A stretch of DNA of 64,000 nucleotides from positions 56,741,530 to 56,805,529 of the forward strand of contig CM055279.1 in the NCBI GenBank assembly GCA_029237695.1, given 5' to 3'. Positions 1-11,055 of the stretch are shown piece by piece; within the stretch, counting starts at the first letter, position 1, and each line of letters opens with the position of its first letter. This DNA comes from Conchocele bisecta. Lineage: Eukaryota > Mollusca > Bivalvia > Lucinida > Thyasiridae. The notes beneath the pieces are model-generated. The model ran no database searches and had not been told where the DNA came from. It worked only from the letters and a program-made list of their open reading frames with translations. A program made the position numbers and the translations under genes.

Positions 1-1130
1 TTCGAGTTCTATAACCGACTTGAAACAGGACACAAATGACAACCATTTGTATACTCAGTACTACTGTGTATATTCACCATTGCATGTACATATGTCATGA
101 GAAGTACATGCAAACGTTAATATTAGGTAAAGTTGATTTCCGATAAATTGGCAAGGGCACATGACATCACGGGGTCAGCAGCCTGTGTCTATTTTAGCTT
201 TCTAGGGATGTAGCCGTTTGCAACCATTTTAGGTGGTCGAATCAACGCCTTATCTAGAGCAAATATGAGCTTGAAAATCTATGCTCCTGGTAGCTTGGGA
301 GATAATTTAAATTACCAACTTGTTTTACTAGTGAAACAGGCGATTGAAAACCACAATAAATGCCATATTTGTAAACTTAAAAGGTTTCAATAGTTGATTC
401 ACTGTGATTGTCCAATCTTGCGCAAGCGCAAATATTATTGTCCCCACAGCTGAGATGGTAGAGGGCTTGGGCGTTCCTTTTGTGTGAGTTCGAGCCTCGC
501 ACAAATCATATCTTTTTTGTTTGTAACAGATGCAATGTTTTCTCACATTTAATATGTCTTAGAGATTGGCACAAGGGTCCTTGTGACGTGAGAACTGGGT
601 TTACTAGCTGTTTCACAGATCAGGATGCCCATCACGCAGTCAGACTAGGGCTTACGATGTTCACAATTCATTTACTGAATAAATCTTATATATCTATAAA
701 AAGCGTACCAATACAATGCACAGAGTGAGACTATTGGGGGTGTGGCATAAATTTACACATACCCGGGGTTCTTGGCCTCTAATTTTCCCGGCCCCTGGAA
801 ATGTTTGGCTGGCTAAACCACCCACACGTCGTATGTCAGAAGCCCCAAAAATGGGGAAGATATTGGTTGCGTGTATACATTTGGTCCAGACATATGAATG
901 TAACTAAGACGATTCACATGACATTATGCAATATACAATGTACGTTTTTCTCAGTTTTTGAATAAATGTAAAACACAATGTTTCTATAAGGTACATTAAA
1001 TAATGTTAATAAAATAAACGTATTAACCATGGCAAATATCTGGGACTATGAAAGTGAGGGTCAACATTGAAGTATAAAAAGGTAACACAGTGGTGGTGTC
1101 GAACTCACAACCCTCAACTAAAATTAATTT
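1..1130. other. Intergenic, no gene recognised
   Basis: AT-rich sequence with only short chance frames. The one structured item is a tRNA-like block near 440-512, listed separately. A T-arm-like fragment (GAGTTCGACACC on the minus strand, about 1093-1104) may be another SINE scrap. Confidence 0.6.
440..512 (+). repeat. tRNA-like SINE head or tRNA pseudogene
   Basis: The stretch has an A-box-like AGCTGAGATGGTAGAGGG at 449-466 and a B-box-like GAGTTCGAGCC at 486-496. The spacing is typical of an internal RNA polymerase III promoter. The 5' acceptor strand does not pair well with the 3' side, so a working tRNA is unlikely. I read it as a tRNA-derived SINE head or a decayed tRNA gene, with Ala-like D-arm wording. 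No clear tail was found. Confidence 0.35.
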
Positions 1131-2636
1131 TAAACAAGAGTGCCGAAGGTGACAATATACGCCCATCGAGGCAATACCAGTCAACAAGGGGAGATAACTC
1201 ACTACAAACCAATACATGTAGGGTTCTTCATCTTGACGTGATAAACAAGTATACCAAATTTGGCTACGATGTGTCAAGTAGAACGAGTTCTTGTGTGGAC
1301 AAGGGTACAGAATGCGAAAATTAAAAAAGGTAGCCAATGGGAGATAAGAAATCGGAAATTCTTCAATTTCAATAGGCTTCTTCTTCGACTTGCCGTGATA
1401 AACATGTATACCGAATTTGGTTAGGATCAGTCAAGAAGAACTTGAGTTATCGCGTGGACAAGAATAGAGTGTGAAAATTAAAAATGGTCACCAAGGGGAG
1501 ATAAGTCATCAGAAATGTTGAAAATCAATAGGCTTCTTCGTCTTGCCGTGATAAACATGTATACCGAATTTGGTTACGATCCGTCAAGTAGAACTTGAAG
1601 TTATTGTGTGGACAAGGATATAGAGTGTGAAAATAAAAAATGGCTGCCAAGGGGAGATAAGTCATCAGAACTTTTTGAAAATCAATAGGCTTCTTCGTCT
1701 TGTTGTGATAAACATGTAGCATAATCATCCATTTAAACGCCCCGGGGGCATTGCATTTTCGAAAAGGGGTGTGTCTAATAAATGAGCATGTTTTCTTTCG
1801 AGAAATAAATACATGTCGTTCTAAAACTTCCACGTGCTCTAAATGACTCAAAATACAAGTGCGGTGCTATTTGCTGTTTTGTAAACACCTGGGAGTAAGA
1901 TTGCTAATTAATAGAACATCCCCTAGCTGTAAACACGCATTTCATTAGATCTACAAAAAGTGTCAATAACCTCAGGCTAAAGTCTCGAGGGACGAAGTCT
2001 CATCGGGCCGAATTGTCGTAGTACAAATACATATGGCGATACATATTTTCCCAAGTATTATCTGGGACACAGTACTAGATCTTAGGTATTACCCTGAAGT
2101 ACATTTCATTGCAAATATTTTATTTCACAATGTGCAATTCGCCGCTAACGGTTACCGGTCATATAAACGATACATATCGCATGAGCGGAAGTTCAGTTTA
2201 AAAGGGTAGGAATATTACCACACAGCAAGTATTGATTGTTGTGAGGATTACTGTACGTCTTTCGCTTGCGTTACATACTGCACGTCAACAGCCTTCAGAA
2301 ATATAAACAATTATCAAAATAATAATAGCTTCCACTTTATATATGGCTGTCCCGTGAACATAACCATAGCCATAGATTTATTTACTAAAGAAGTTCGCCA
2401 AATTCAACAGGATTTATCCTGGTGCGCCTATCACAGGTGGATTATTTGTTTGCGCAAAGTTTTACCGATTTGAAAGCAACTTTTGGGAAATTTTAACGTT
2501 TAAATGGGCAGGGGCGTATAAATGGACGACTATGGTATATCAAATTTAATTACAATCCGTGAAGTAGAACTCTAGTTATTGTGTGGACAAGTTGTGAACG
2601 CCCGCCCGTACAAGGTGAATACATAATACCCGTTTT
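1131..2636 (+). repeat. ACAAGAG-type element with 155-bp tandem array, split by a MITE
   Basis: The 5' end reads AAACAAGAGTGCCGAAGGTG at 1131-1150. Tandem units follow; the shared word GAGATAA starts at 1191, 1341, 1498 and 1654, giving periods of 150, 157 and 156 bp. The array stops at 1718 and resumes at 2535 with the next part of the same unit (TCCGTGAAGTAGAACT), so the 815 bp between is an insertion. The tail after 2590 has CGCCCGCCCG and ACCCGTTTTTTG. No coding potential; same general plan as the Helitron-like elements elsewhere in the window. Confidence 0.6.
1719..2534. mobile_element. TIR MITE, 815 bp, copy 1
   Basis: Left end CATAATCATCCATTTAAACG at 1720-1739 is matched in inverted form by the right end near 2511-2534, which reads as CATAGTCGTCCATTTATACG on the other strand. 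GTA at 1716-1718 and GTA at 2535-2537 flank it, and the surrounding 155-bp units show an uninterrupted GTATA at this point. A second copy lies in the opposite orientation at 21863-22450 and shares most of the interior (CGCCGCTAACGGTTA near the end). It is non-autonomous; the superfamily is uncertain. Confidence 0.65.
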
Positions 2637-3033
2637 TTGTATAAAAAGTTAACTGTAACCACTAAGCTACATGCATCCGATACGAAATATATGTCTTGGT
2701 CACAGGTCGATATAGGTGCACGTACGTATAACGATGCTTGTATGTTCTAAAATTAGATAACAAAATCACAGGTGCATTGTTATCGATTAATATTGACTTG
2801 TTCATGCATGCATTTCCCATGGAGTGCTTGACGTTGTTGGTGCGATACATGTATGATTTGAGTGCCTGTGATCGCTATTTTCTTTTTTAGCAAATACATA
2901 GCAACAAATGTGACACATTGATTCAAAATATCCCTGAATGGTGTTTGAATATATTTCGGGCCAACACTGGTCACATACATGCTACATCGCCATGCTAATG
3001 TCAGTTTTGCATCTTTAACACACCTACTCCCTT
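2637..3033. other. Intergenic, nothing recognised
   Basis: No gene, TIR or tandem structure was seen. Open frames on the minus strand here run into the neighbouring repeat and look like chance. Confidence 0.5.
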
Positions 3034-4681
3034 TTTGTTCCACCGTAGACAACACTTGCAAACTCAACGCGAACGCAACACGAATGCAACGGTTTGCTGT
3101 AGCGTTGTATACGTTGTTTAAACGTATAATACGGTTCGTACACGTGTAATACACATTGTCAAACCGTTTAGTTTAAAAGCGTTGTATACGTTGTTTAAAC
3201 GTATAATACGGTTCGTACACGTGTAATACACATTGTCAAACAGTTTAGTTGTAAAGCGTATACATATGTAGCGAGGTGAAAGAGTTGAAACGTATACAAC
3301 GCTTTACATGGAAGCGTGTAGCTATATGAAAGCGTTGAAACGTGTACAACGGTTACACGTTTTAAAGCAAATACCTGTTCGGCCCCCGATCGCTTCGAGG
3401 CGTCCTTGTTTCGTCCCTTTTAAAATATCGCGAATACATACCCTCAGATCGAGTTCAAAGTACATCGGCGGTGTGATTTAGCACTTCAATTGATCCCTAA
3501 TCCCTGATGCCTAATGAGTCACGCTTTTAACACGACAGATGTACCTTGTCGTTTATCAAAATGTTTGCGAATTGTAGATCACGTGAACCGGCTCATCAGG
3601 ATCTGCGGCATTCCTACGTACATGTACATTTTATATACACAAAAATGACCCCTAATACAGCGTAATGTAACAGTTCCTAACTTAATATGGAATAGCCCGG
3701 GCCGATAGTCCGTGTCAGTTACTTGGGGTTAAATATTACGAACACAGATAAACACAGTGCATGGTTTCTTTATTTTATTTTAACATCCTCAGAAATGGCG
3801 AGTCTAGGAACTCTCGTATCTTTACGCTGAAGCCAGTCTATTTCAGTCACTAATCCGCTATACACCTGTCCCACGCGTGTGTTAAGAAAAATCGATATTT
3901 GGAGAAACTGAATACACAGCGAGCTGCACACTGGTTTAACACGGATATGGCCCGCGGATATGTGTCATAAATTACTTGGTGGTCAAAACTGGTAAATTTA
4001 CAAGGTTTATAGCGAAATAGCAGCCGACTGGCAATTTTTCTCAGACCGATTTTTAAGACTAGTTTGCAAATCTCATTCGGTCTGAGAGTTCAAAAATCGG
4101 TCCAGAACCGGCAAACTGAAAATGTTAGAAGCCCTGCTGAGTCTAGAAGTATATATACACACATGAAGAACAATCTGAGCATGCGCATTCTACGCGATAC
4201 ACGGTTGGCATACCAAAACGTGTAATGCGTTAAAACCCATGGAAACGTGTTATACGTATAACACGGTTTCATCTGTGGTGCTGTGTACATGTAGAAGCAT
4301 GTAACCGTTCGTCAAAGAAAGCGTTAAATCGTTTAAACGGTTTACCTTAGTGTTGTATACGTTTACAACCGTTGTATACGTTTACAACCGTTGTACACGG
4401 ATTACACGCTTTTGAAACTCAATGCGTTGTTTACAACCGTTGTATACGTTTACAACCGTTGTACACGGATTACACGCTTTTGAAACTCAATGCGTTGAAC
4501 ACGGTTTGTTCGACTTTCGCGCATGCGCAAGAGTGGGGAAACGCAACGCATGGCCGAAAACGTATTACACGTAGACGACACACGGTTTGAAACGCAACTA
4601 ACGGAAACTCCACGGATACGCAACGCACAACACTTTGTACACGTATAAACCCGGAACATTTTGACAGAAACGACTGTACCT
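3034..4681 (+). mobile_element. AACG/CGTT-motif element, left copy
   Basis: The element begins at TTTTTGTTCCACCGTAG and ends at GACAGAAACGACTGTA. The same two ends bound an inverted relative at 58548-60940. Both terminal parts are packed with variants of CGTTTAAACG, CGTATACAACG and CGTGTACAACG. They include a two-copy repeat of about 75 bp (3098-3250) and a two-copy repeat of about 72 bp (4360-4500). No long open frame encodes a recognisable transposase; open frames near 4450-4815 recur in the other copy only because the DNA is repeated. The dense motif field resembles subterminal transposase-binding sites, which is inference. A hAT-like fragment sits inside. Confidence 0.6.
3449..4136 (+). 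mobile_element. Partial hAT-like element inside the AACG element
   Basis: This block matches 8979-9672 at near identity, including the terminal AGAAGCCCTG. The matching 5' TIR (CAGGGCTTCT) found at 8372 is absent, so this copy lacks its first roughly 600 bp. Inverted homology to its last third is at 59101-59441 in the other AACG-element copy, so the insertion may predate the split of the two copies. Confidence 0.6.
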
Positions 4682-5795
4682 ATTATAGTTCCATATTGAA
4701 CTTCCTGTGAACTTTGTCCTCGCCACTTTATCAGAAATCCACCAGAAGCTGAGTGAGTATTTACAGAACATGACGAAGCATGGTGCACGACCACCATGTA
4801 GTTTGACATGAGCATGTGCTATTATTTGAAGGTTGAAACCAGCTTTGTCAGTTGTGTGTGTACTGTGAACAACCCTGGATAATAGTTGCAAATTCAATCA
4901 GTGTTCTGTAATTTAAACACAATTCCTTGGATGTTTAATATGTATGTTTTAAATTCGTAATCGACAAGTGGATGTAATGTACATTATACTGAAAAAAAGA
5001 GAAGACAAAATACGACCCTTACAAAATACCCAGTCCCAGATCAGCCTGTGCATACATGCAGGTTAGCTTCTGCATGCAATGCTTAGAGTACGAGGAGATA
5101 ATCCGTACATGCGGACGCCTGTGCTGTAAGCGATGTATCCCATCCTATCAACATATACTGGACAATGGCTGCTTACCGTGATAACGTCGAGGGACATATA
5201 CATTAGGGAGTCCCACATCACCTTATAATGCATCCGAATACTCTGGTCAGGGTCTACGCTAGTCAAATAAGTATTTGTTTCCATTGATAAAGCTGATACC
5301 CACGAAACACAAACAATGCCACAATACTTTCCAACATGTACAGCTGACACTGTCCTCTTAACTGTAGTCGTTTCTGGCTATTTTTTTTAATTACAGCCAT
5401 AAATGCTTTTTCATTCCCAACCGGTTATAGCTCTGATGACGGTGATCACACCGTCGACACATGCAATATTATCTTCCCCGGTATTCAGGCTGTGGGATCA
5501 CGTGGTTTCCAAACGGCGTGACGTCATGTTTTGAGATGCGTCTACAGTAGACGTACATAACTCTAATTTCATTTCATTACATAAGAGTTATGACGGAGTA
5601 GTCTTTCAAAATGTGTATCTTTGTTTACTTTCTACTTCCTGGAGAATGACCTAAGAATTTTGCTAATACACACTTTATTAGGTAAGTTTATAGTAATATT
5701 TTTTTGTCATATTGTAGAATTGTCTCTCAATAAAAATATAGTGAAGTATGAACGTCAACACTCTGCAGGTTTTTTCTATATTTTAGTGTGTGATA
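4682..5795. other. Intergenic, nothing recognised
   Basis: No coding, TIR or tandem signal was found over these 1.1 kb. Minus-strand frames at 4598-4897 and 5063-5350 have no recognisable motifs. Confidence 0.5.
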
Positions 5796-6018
5796 ATGTT
5801 GGATATGCGTGGCAGAATTGTACAGTTGTTTTCATAGTGGTTCAGAAAGTTGTCTGTTTTTTCGGTTTCCTTCAAGGCAACGCGTAGTGATTTTGTCGAT
5901 TATTTTTTATACAAATGGGCATATTACAAATGATTTTTATAATATATATGGACGACTTGTGCCCTGACATTTGAAACTAGATAACCATACAACCGGTATT
6001 TTTTAGATAACACATCAC
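5796..6018 (+). repeat. Dispersed repeat fragment shared with 57598-57787
   Basis: About 200 bp, including CATAGTGGTTCAGA and CATACAACCGGTA, is repeated in inverted orientation inside the TIR element at 55301-57979. It is probably a fragment of that family. A plus-strand frame over it (5621-5887) is a by-product. Confidence 0.5.
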
Positions 6019-6246
6019 AAAATCACAAAACCCCCGGGCCGCAGCCTGGACCAACAAATAAAAACTTTTAACGCAAATATTTAAGTAATTTGACCTTGGA
6101 TATGAAGGCCGCATGGTTGTGGTATGGAATGAAAATATGGATGATGATATGACAGACAGACAGACAGACAGACAGATTAGCTGACAGACAGACTAGCTGA
6201 AGGCAAAACGAAATTATAAGAGATTTGAGAAAAACTTTCAAATAAA
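6019..6246 (+). repeat. Repeat-unit fragments with (CAGA)n
   Basis: Contains a unit with TTGACCTTGG and GAAGGCCGCATGG, then a CAGA microsatellite at about 6152-6177, then AGCTGAAGGCAAA...CTTTCAAATAAA. The last part matches units of the 160-bp array at 11766-12515, and it is interrupted at AAATAAA by the Helitron-like insertion that follows. Confidence 0.55.
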
Positions 6247-7581
6247 ACAAGAGGGCCATGATGGCCCTAATTCGCTCACCTGACTCCATGGACACCAGAG
6301 GAGAATGTGACATTGAGTTCATATGCGTTTTAAAAAGATTGTGCTATTTTTAGATGGCGGTCATCTTGGATTAAGCGATGACTCTCATTTTACCAAATCT
6401 GAAAATGCTTCACCCAAGGATCTTAACTTCCTATGAAGTTTGGCCAGCATCGGCCATGTGGTTCCTGAGAAAAAGACGTTCAAAATCTCGAATAAATGGA
6501 CCTTTTGGAGGCCATCATGGATGACATAATCATCCGATTCCGACAAATATTGCACCAGAGCAATCGTCTCATCGATATTTTCAATTTGATATATAACATG
6601 AGCATATTTGGTCAAAATTAAAATTTGACCCCACGGGCCACGCCCATTTTTTACCCCAGGGTCACCATTTTAACACCTTTGAAAGAGCATTCTATGTCGA
6701 CAAAATATGTACCAGAGCGATCGCCTCTTTGATACCTTCGATTTGATATATGACATAACCATATTCGGTCAAAAATAAAATTTGACCCACGGGCCACGCC
6801 CATTTTTGACCCCGGGGTCATCATTTTAACACCTTTGAAAGAGCATTCTATGTCAACAAAAAATGTAACAGAGCGATCGCCTCTTTGATACCTTCGATTT
6901 GATATATGACATGACCGTATTCGGTCAAAAATAAGAATTTATGCTATTTTTAGATGGCGACCGTCTGTTTTAACAAATCTGAAAAGGCTTCACCCATGGA
7001 CCATAACTTTTAAGTTTGGCTACCATGGGCCAAGCGGTTCATGTGAAGAAGAATTTTGAAATCTCTAATAAAAGAACGACTTTTTGACCTTTCGGCGGCC
7101 ATCTTGGATGATATAACCATCCAATTTCGACAAAAAATGCACCAGAGTGATCGCATCGTTGATACCTTCGATTTGATATATGACATGACCATATTTGGTC
7201 AAAAATAAAATTTGATCCCACGGGCCACGCCCATTTTTGACTCCAGGGTCACCATTTTAACAACTTTGAAAGAGCATTGTACATCGATCATTCCTACCAG
7301 GTTTTGTCGAAATCCGGTTGGTGGTTCTTGTGAAGGAGATTTTTGAAAAATTTGTGCTATTTTTAGACGGCGGCAATCTTGGATTACGTAATGACGTCAT
7401 TTTAACAATTTTGTAATCCCCCTACCTAAGGACCATGACCATGAAGTTTGGTGACTATAGGCCCAATGGTTACCGAGGAGAAGACGTTTGAAAATGTTCA
7501 CGGACGGACGACGGACGATGGACGACGGACACATTGCGGTAACAACTAAGCTCACATGAGCTTCGCTCAGGTGAGCTAAAA
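6247..7581 (+). mobile_element. Helitron-like element, AGGGCC family, complete copy 1
   Basis: The 5' end is ACAAGAG (6247-6253) overlapping the palindrome AGGGCCATGATGGCCCT (6252-6268), then CGCTCACCT (6273-6281). The core has roughly 450-bp internal units, each with GGCGGCCATCTTGGAT motifs and ACGCCCATTTTTGACC. A GGACGGACGACGG microsatellite precedes the 3' hairpin at 7549-7577, which is followed by AAAAA. AGGTGAGC at 7569-7576 is the exact reverse complement of GCTCACCT near the 5' end. Flanks join to the sequence seen uninterrupted near 12340-12360 (CAAATAAATAAACAGACAG), with no clear target duplication. No replication or helicase ORF, so non-autonomous. Confidence 0.7.
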
Positions 7582-7741
7582 ACAGACAGACAGATGGGAG
7601 TACGATCAGTAGTGAGGGTAATTGTATTAATGTGGAAGGATGTATCGTTACGAAGTAATGCATGTGTGCAATATGAAGAAGATATTAGCTGAAGGCAAAC
7701 GGAAATTATAGGTGGTTTGAGAAACTCTTACAAAAACTTTA
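7582..7741 (+). repeat. Right part of a 160-bp repeat unit
   Basis: Continues the repeat interrupted at 6246: (CAGA)n, CAGTAGTGAGGGTAATTG, GTATCGTTACGAAGTAATGC and AGCTGAAGGCAAA. The word ACGAAGTAATGC at 7650-7661 is the empty counterpart of the MITE insertion at 11878-12098. Confidence 0.6.
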
Positions 7742-8371
7742 AAATAAACAAGAACTGGCATCGTTAAACGAAGCAAATCCCCTCGCTAACAGCCAAAAAA
7801 TTTGTAATTTTCAACGTCAAAACTGGGGGGTGGGCATTTATTAGAGCATGTGCGTCTATTAGAATCATTAATCAATAAATTATATAACTAAGCATTAAAT
7901 TATCAAAACATTAATTTATATAATGACTAAATTATAACGAGGATGGCCGCGGCCCGCATGTCGAGCCCGCTGAGGCATTTGATGGTCTCAGAGTGTATTT
8001 ATTTGAAGTTTGATGCCCAATAAGCATACAAAGTTTCAAGCAAATCTGACTTACAGTTACAGAGATAGTAGGTATGTGAAAACTTTAACGCAAATTTTGA
8101 CCGAAACTTTAACGTAAACTTCTAAGTCATTTGACCTTGACATAGGGGCACAGGGGCCGCATGAGTGGGACACAGAATGAATATATGGATGATGACTAAT
8201 AAGCATATGAAGTTTCAAGTCAATGTGACTTAGGACTGCAGAGATATAAGGTATTTAAAAACTTTAACGCAGATTTCGGAACGCAAACTTCTAAGTCATT
8301 TGACCTTGACCTTGGGCACAGGGGCCGCATGAATGGGATACAGCATGAATATATGGATCATGACTAATGAG
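7742..8371 (+). repeat. Dispersed tandem-unit element, left part
   Basis: Starts with AACAAGAACTGGCATCGTTA, a variant of the ACAAGAG 5' end. It contains GGATGGCCGCGGCC near 7942 and then units of about 150-190 bp with TAATAAGCATATGAAG and TTGACCTTGAC. The array is cut by the hAT-like element and resumes at 9677. Confidence 0.55.
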
Positions 8372-9672
8372 CAGGGCTTCTAAAATTTCAGAATGCCAAT
8401 CGGTTCAGAGTGTAGACGTAACACTGTCGGCCATTGTCAGAGCAGATCCCCCACCCACCCCCCCCCTGTATTAAAAACTTTAACTGAAATTTCGAAGTTC
8501 AAACAAAGTACTAGAAATAATGGGATACATGTTGTATTGGGATAAATAAATTGTGTTTATAAACAACAAAAGTGGACAAAATTGTGTATGCACCGGGTCA
8601 CGTGGTGTGCCTAAATAGCGCAAAGACGGAAAAAATGCGAAACGACAGAGACGAATCGTGATGCCGATTGATTGCAGGTAAATTTTCGGTAGACTAAAAT
8701 AAATTAAAATTTGACAAGTCTGTGTCTTGTTTCGTTTGTTATTTATTCCTCTCTGCCGGGTCGCCAAGCCGTTAAGTTGTCTTTGTGAATAACAAACAAA
8801 ATAGAAATAGTTTGTTGTGCCATTTCAATAATAATCGAATGACGGACAACATAGACAAAAAAATGCGTTATATACCCACTCGTAATTCATTGCTAATTAT
8901 GCTATTATCACTGTTCACACAGACTTCAAAATTAATTGTCGGCCTGTACAATAGAATTAACATTCGGTGTTTCTTTAATCGAGTTCAAAGTACATCAGCG
9001 GTGTGATTTAGCACTTCAATTGATCCCTAATCCCTGATCCCTAATGAGTCATGCTTTTAACACGACAGACGTACCTTGTCGTTTATCAAAATGTTTGCGA
9101 ATTGTAGATCACGTGAGCCGGCTCATCAGGATCTGCGGCATTCCTACGTACATGTACATTTTATATACACAAAAATGACCCCTAATACAGCGTAATGTAA
9201 CAGTTCCTAACTTAATATGGAATAGGTCGGGCCGATAGTCTGTGTCAGTTACTTGGGGTTAAATATTACAAACACAGATAAACACAGTGCATGATTTCTT
9301 TATTTTATTTTAACATCATCAGAAATGGCGAGTCTAGGAACTCTCGTATCTTTATGCTGAAGCCAGTCAATTTAAGTCACTAATCTGCTATACACCTGTC
9401 CCACGTGTGTGTTAAGAAAAATTGATACTAGGAGAAACTGAATACACAGCGAGCTGCACACTGGTTTAACACGGATATGGCCTGCGGATATGTGTCAATT
9501 AAATGGACATTACTTGGTGGTCAAAACCGGTAAATTTACAAGGTTTATAGCGAAATAGCAGTCTACTGGCAATTTTTCTCGGACCGATTTTTAAGACTAG
9601 TTTTCAAATCTCAATTGGTCCGAGTTAAAAAATCAGTCCAGAACCGACAAACTGAAAATTTTAGAAGCCCTG
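8372..9672. mobile_element. Non-autonomous hAT-like element
   Basis: TIRs CAGGGCTTCTAAAATTTCAG (8372-8391) and the inverted CTGAAAATTTTAGAAGCCCTG ending at 9672. Flanks are CTAATGAG on the left and GTAATAAG a few bases beyond the right end. Both resemble the uninterrupted CTAATAAG in the neighbouring unit at 8195, which fits an 8-bp target duplication with mutations. The interior includes a C-run (8450-8467) but no transposase. The last 690 bp recur at 3449-4136 and in part at 59101-59441. Confidence 0.6.
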
Positions 9673-9779
9673 CTGAGTAATAAGCATATGAAGTTTCAAG
9701 TCAATGTGACTTAGGACTGCAGAGATATAAGGTATTTAAAAACTTTAATGCAGATTTCGGACGGACGGACGGACGTTCT
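9673..9779 (+). repeat. Tandem-unit element, right part with ACGG microsatellite
   Basis: Resumes the array interrupted at 8371 (AAGCATATGAAGTTTCAAG) and ends in GGACGGACGGACGGACG. The usual terminal hairpin is not adjacent; a MITE begins here instead. Confidence 0.5.
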
Positions 9780-9950
9780 CACAAATGGATACTTGTTGGG
9801 TTTTTACCGTATAAAAAAAGTACCCAACACTACCCAAAAAGTACCCAACACTACCCTAACCCTACCCAAGAAGATCCTTAAAACGCTTGCCCAACACACA
9901 GATGAGCATTTGTTGGGTACTTTTGTACCCAACAAGTACCCATTCGTGTG
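9780..9950. mobile_element. Small TIR MITE, 171 bp
   Basis: Left CACAAATGGATACTTGTTGG is mirrored by the right end CCAACAAGTACCCATTCGTG (to 9949). Inside, GTACCCAACACTACCC is repeated, with a chance telomere-like CCCTAACCCTA. It sits in a GACG-rich microsatellite. Confidence 0.5.
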
Positions 9951-9979
9951 TGCGGACAGACGGTACTACTCATCACAGT

Positions 9980-10286
9980 ATACTTGTGAACCCACTTGCT
10001 TGTGCACCTATAAATAGTCTGCTTGTGCACCTGGGTGGGTGCACAAGAAAAAGTGATGCACAAATACCTCTTGTACTCATGAATTGATCCACATGAATTG
10101 AGTCCGACCGATACTGATAGTCGGACACTTTGCCGATGGACATCTGATGCTTGTGCACTAACTTTCGTGACAAGCACCACAAGACCCTTGTGAGCTGAAA
10201 TAAAGTAGTCTGCTTGTGCACCCGGGTACACAAGAAAAAATTGATGCACAAGGGCCTCTTGTACACACGAATGGATCCACAAGTAT
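9980..10286. mobile_element. Small TIR MITE, about 307 bp, with internal duplication
   Basis: The ends ATACTTGTGAACCC and (inverted) GGATCCACAAGTATG pair. An 85-bp segment starting GTCTGCTTGTGCACC occurs twice, near 10016 and 10207. Its CTTGTGCACC...GGTGCACAAG forms a hairpin in the first copy. Frames across it are by-products. ACGG-type repeats follow at 10300-10330. Confidence 0.45.
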
Positions 10287-10345
10287 GCCTGGTTGAAGAC
10301 GGACGCACGGACGTACGGACACCCGGACGATTCTTCAATTATAAA

Positions 10346-11055
10346 AAATAATTGTTAAGATATAGAAATAATTGTTAACAAATAAGCCACTTGGAGCAGT
10401 TCGAATTCTTATGCTGGGGTGCATTAGGTAAGTAGAAATCAAGGTGTAAATACCAACATGCAGTGAGATTTGTGACACCATATTGACATCTGTCAATATT
10501 GACACTGGTTTCTAATGTTGGGAGCCAAATTGCTTTGTAGTCAGTCGGTGTTTGCGATATTGCTTTGTAGTCAGTCAGTATTTCCCCGGATGCCATTCAA
10601 TTAGATGGCCTCCATGATTCTCACCCACTACAATAGGATGATAATGAGGACGAAATATCGCGCTTCCGTAACCGCCATGTGCCATATAAACGTCACGATT
10701 GAGAAAACTAACATCTTCACGTTCATAATCATAGACACTAAAAGCAACAAGGACAACGATAAGATAATCATTGTTTTCTATTCAGTAACTCACGTCTTAC
10801 AGGAGAGGTAGCTAGAACAATGATTTGTTTTATTCAGAAATATGGATGCTATTTAAATTATTGAACTTATACAATTTGACTTTGTCCTTCGATAAACAGC
10901 AAATACGAACCAGGTTTAAGGTTCTGCCGAGATGTTGGACAAATTCAGTGTGTACAAATTATTGTTTGATGATAAAACACATCTTCCTGATAATGTTGGA
11001 CATTTTCGGTGTAAAAATGAGAAAACGTTATGATAATGTCAAAACTAAAATAACA
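10346..11055. other. Intergenic, nothing recognised
   Basis: No family or motif was seen in the short frames here (for example 10605-10811 and 10825-11145). A short direct repeat of ATTGCTTTGTAGTCAGTC occurs near 10528 and 10559. Confidence 0.5.

Noticed and set aside
3034..4681. AACG element as the terminal inverted repeat of the Polinton
   Set aside because: Polinton genes continue on both sides of the right copy, and the left copy has no Polinton genes near it; the distance far exceeds a Polinton.
4450..4815. A minus-strand frame whose peptide recurs at 58434-58778
   Set aside because: It results from the inverted repeat of the AACG-motif element; it is cysteine- and valine-rich without motifs.
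7549..7582. Hairpin plus A-run resembling a rho-independent terminator
   Set aside because: Eukaryotic context and constant position at the element end; better explained as the 3' terminus of a Helitron-like element.
9855..9870. Telomere-like CCCTAACCC
   Set aside because: Fewer than two repeats inside a MITE; chance.
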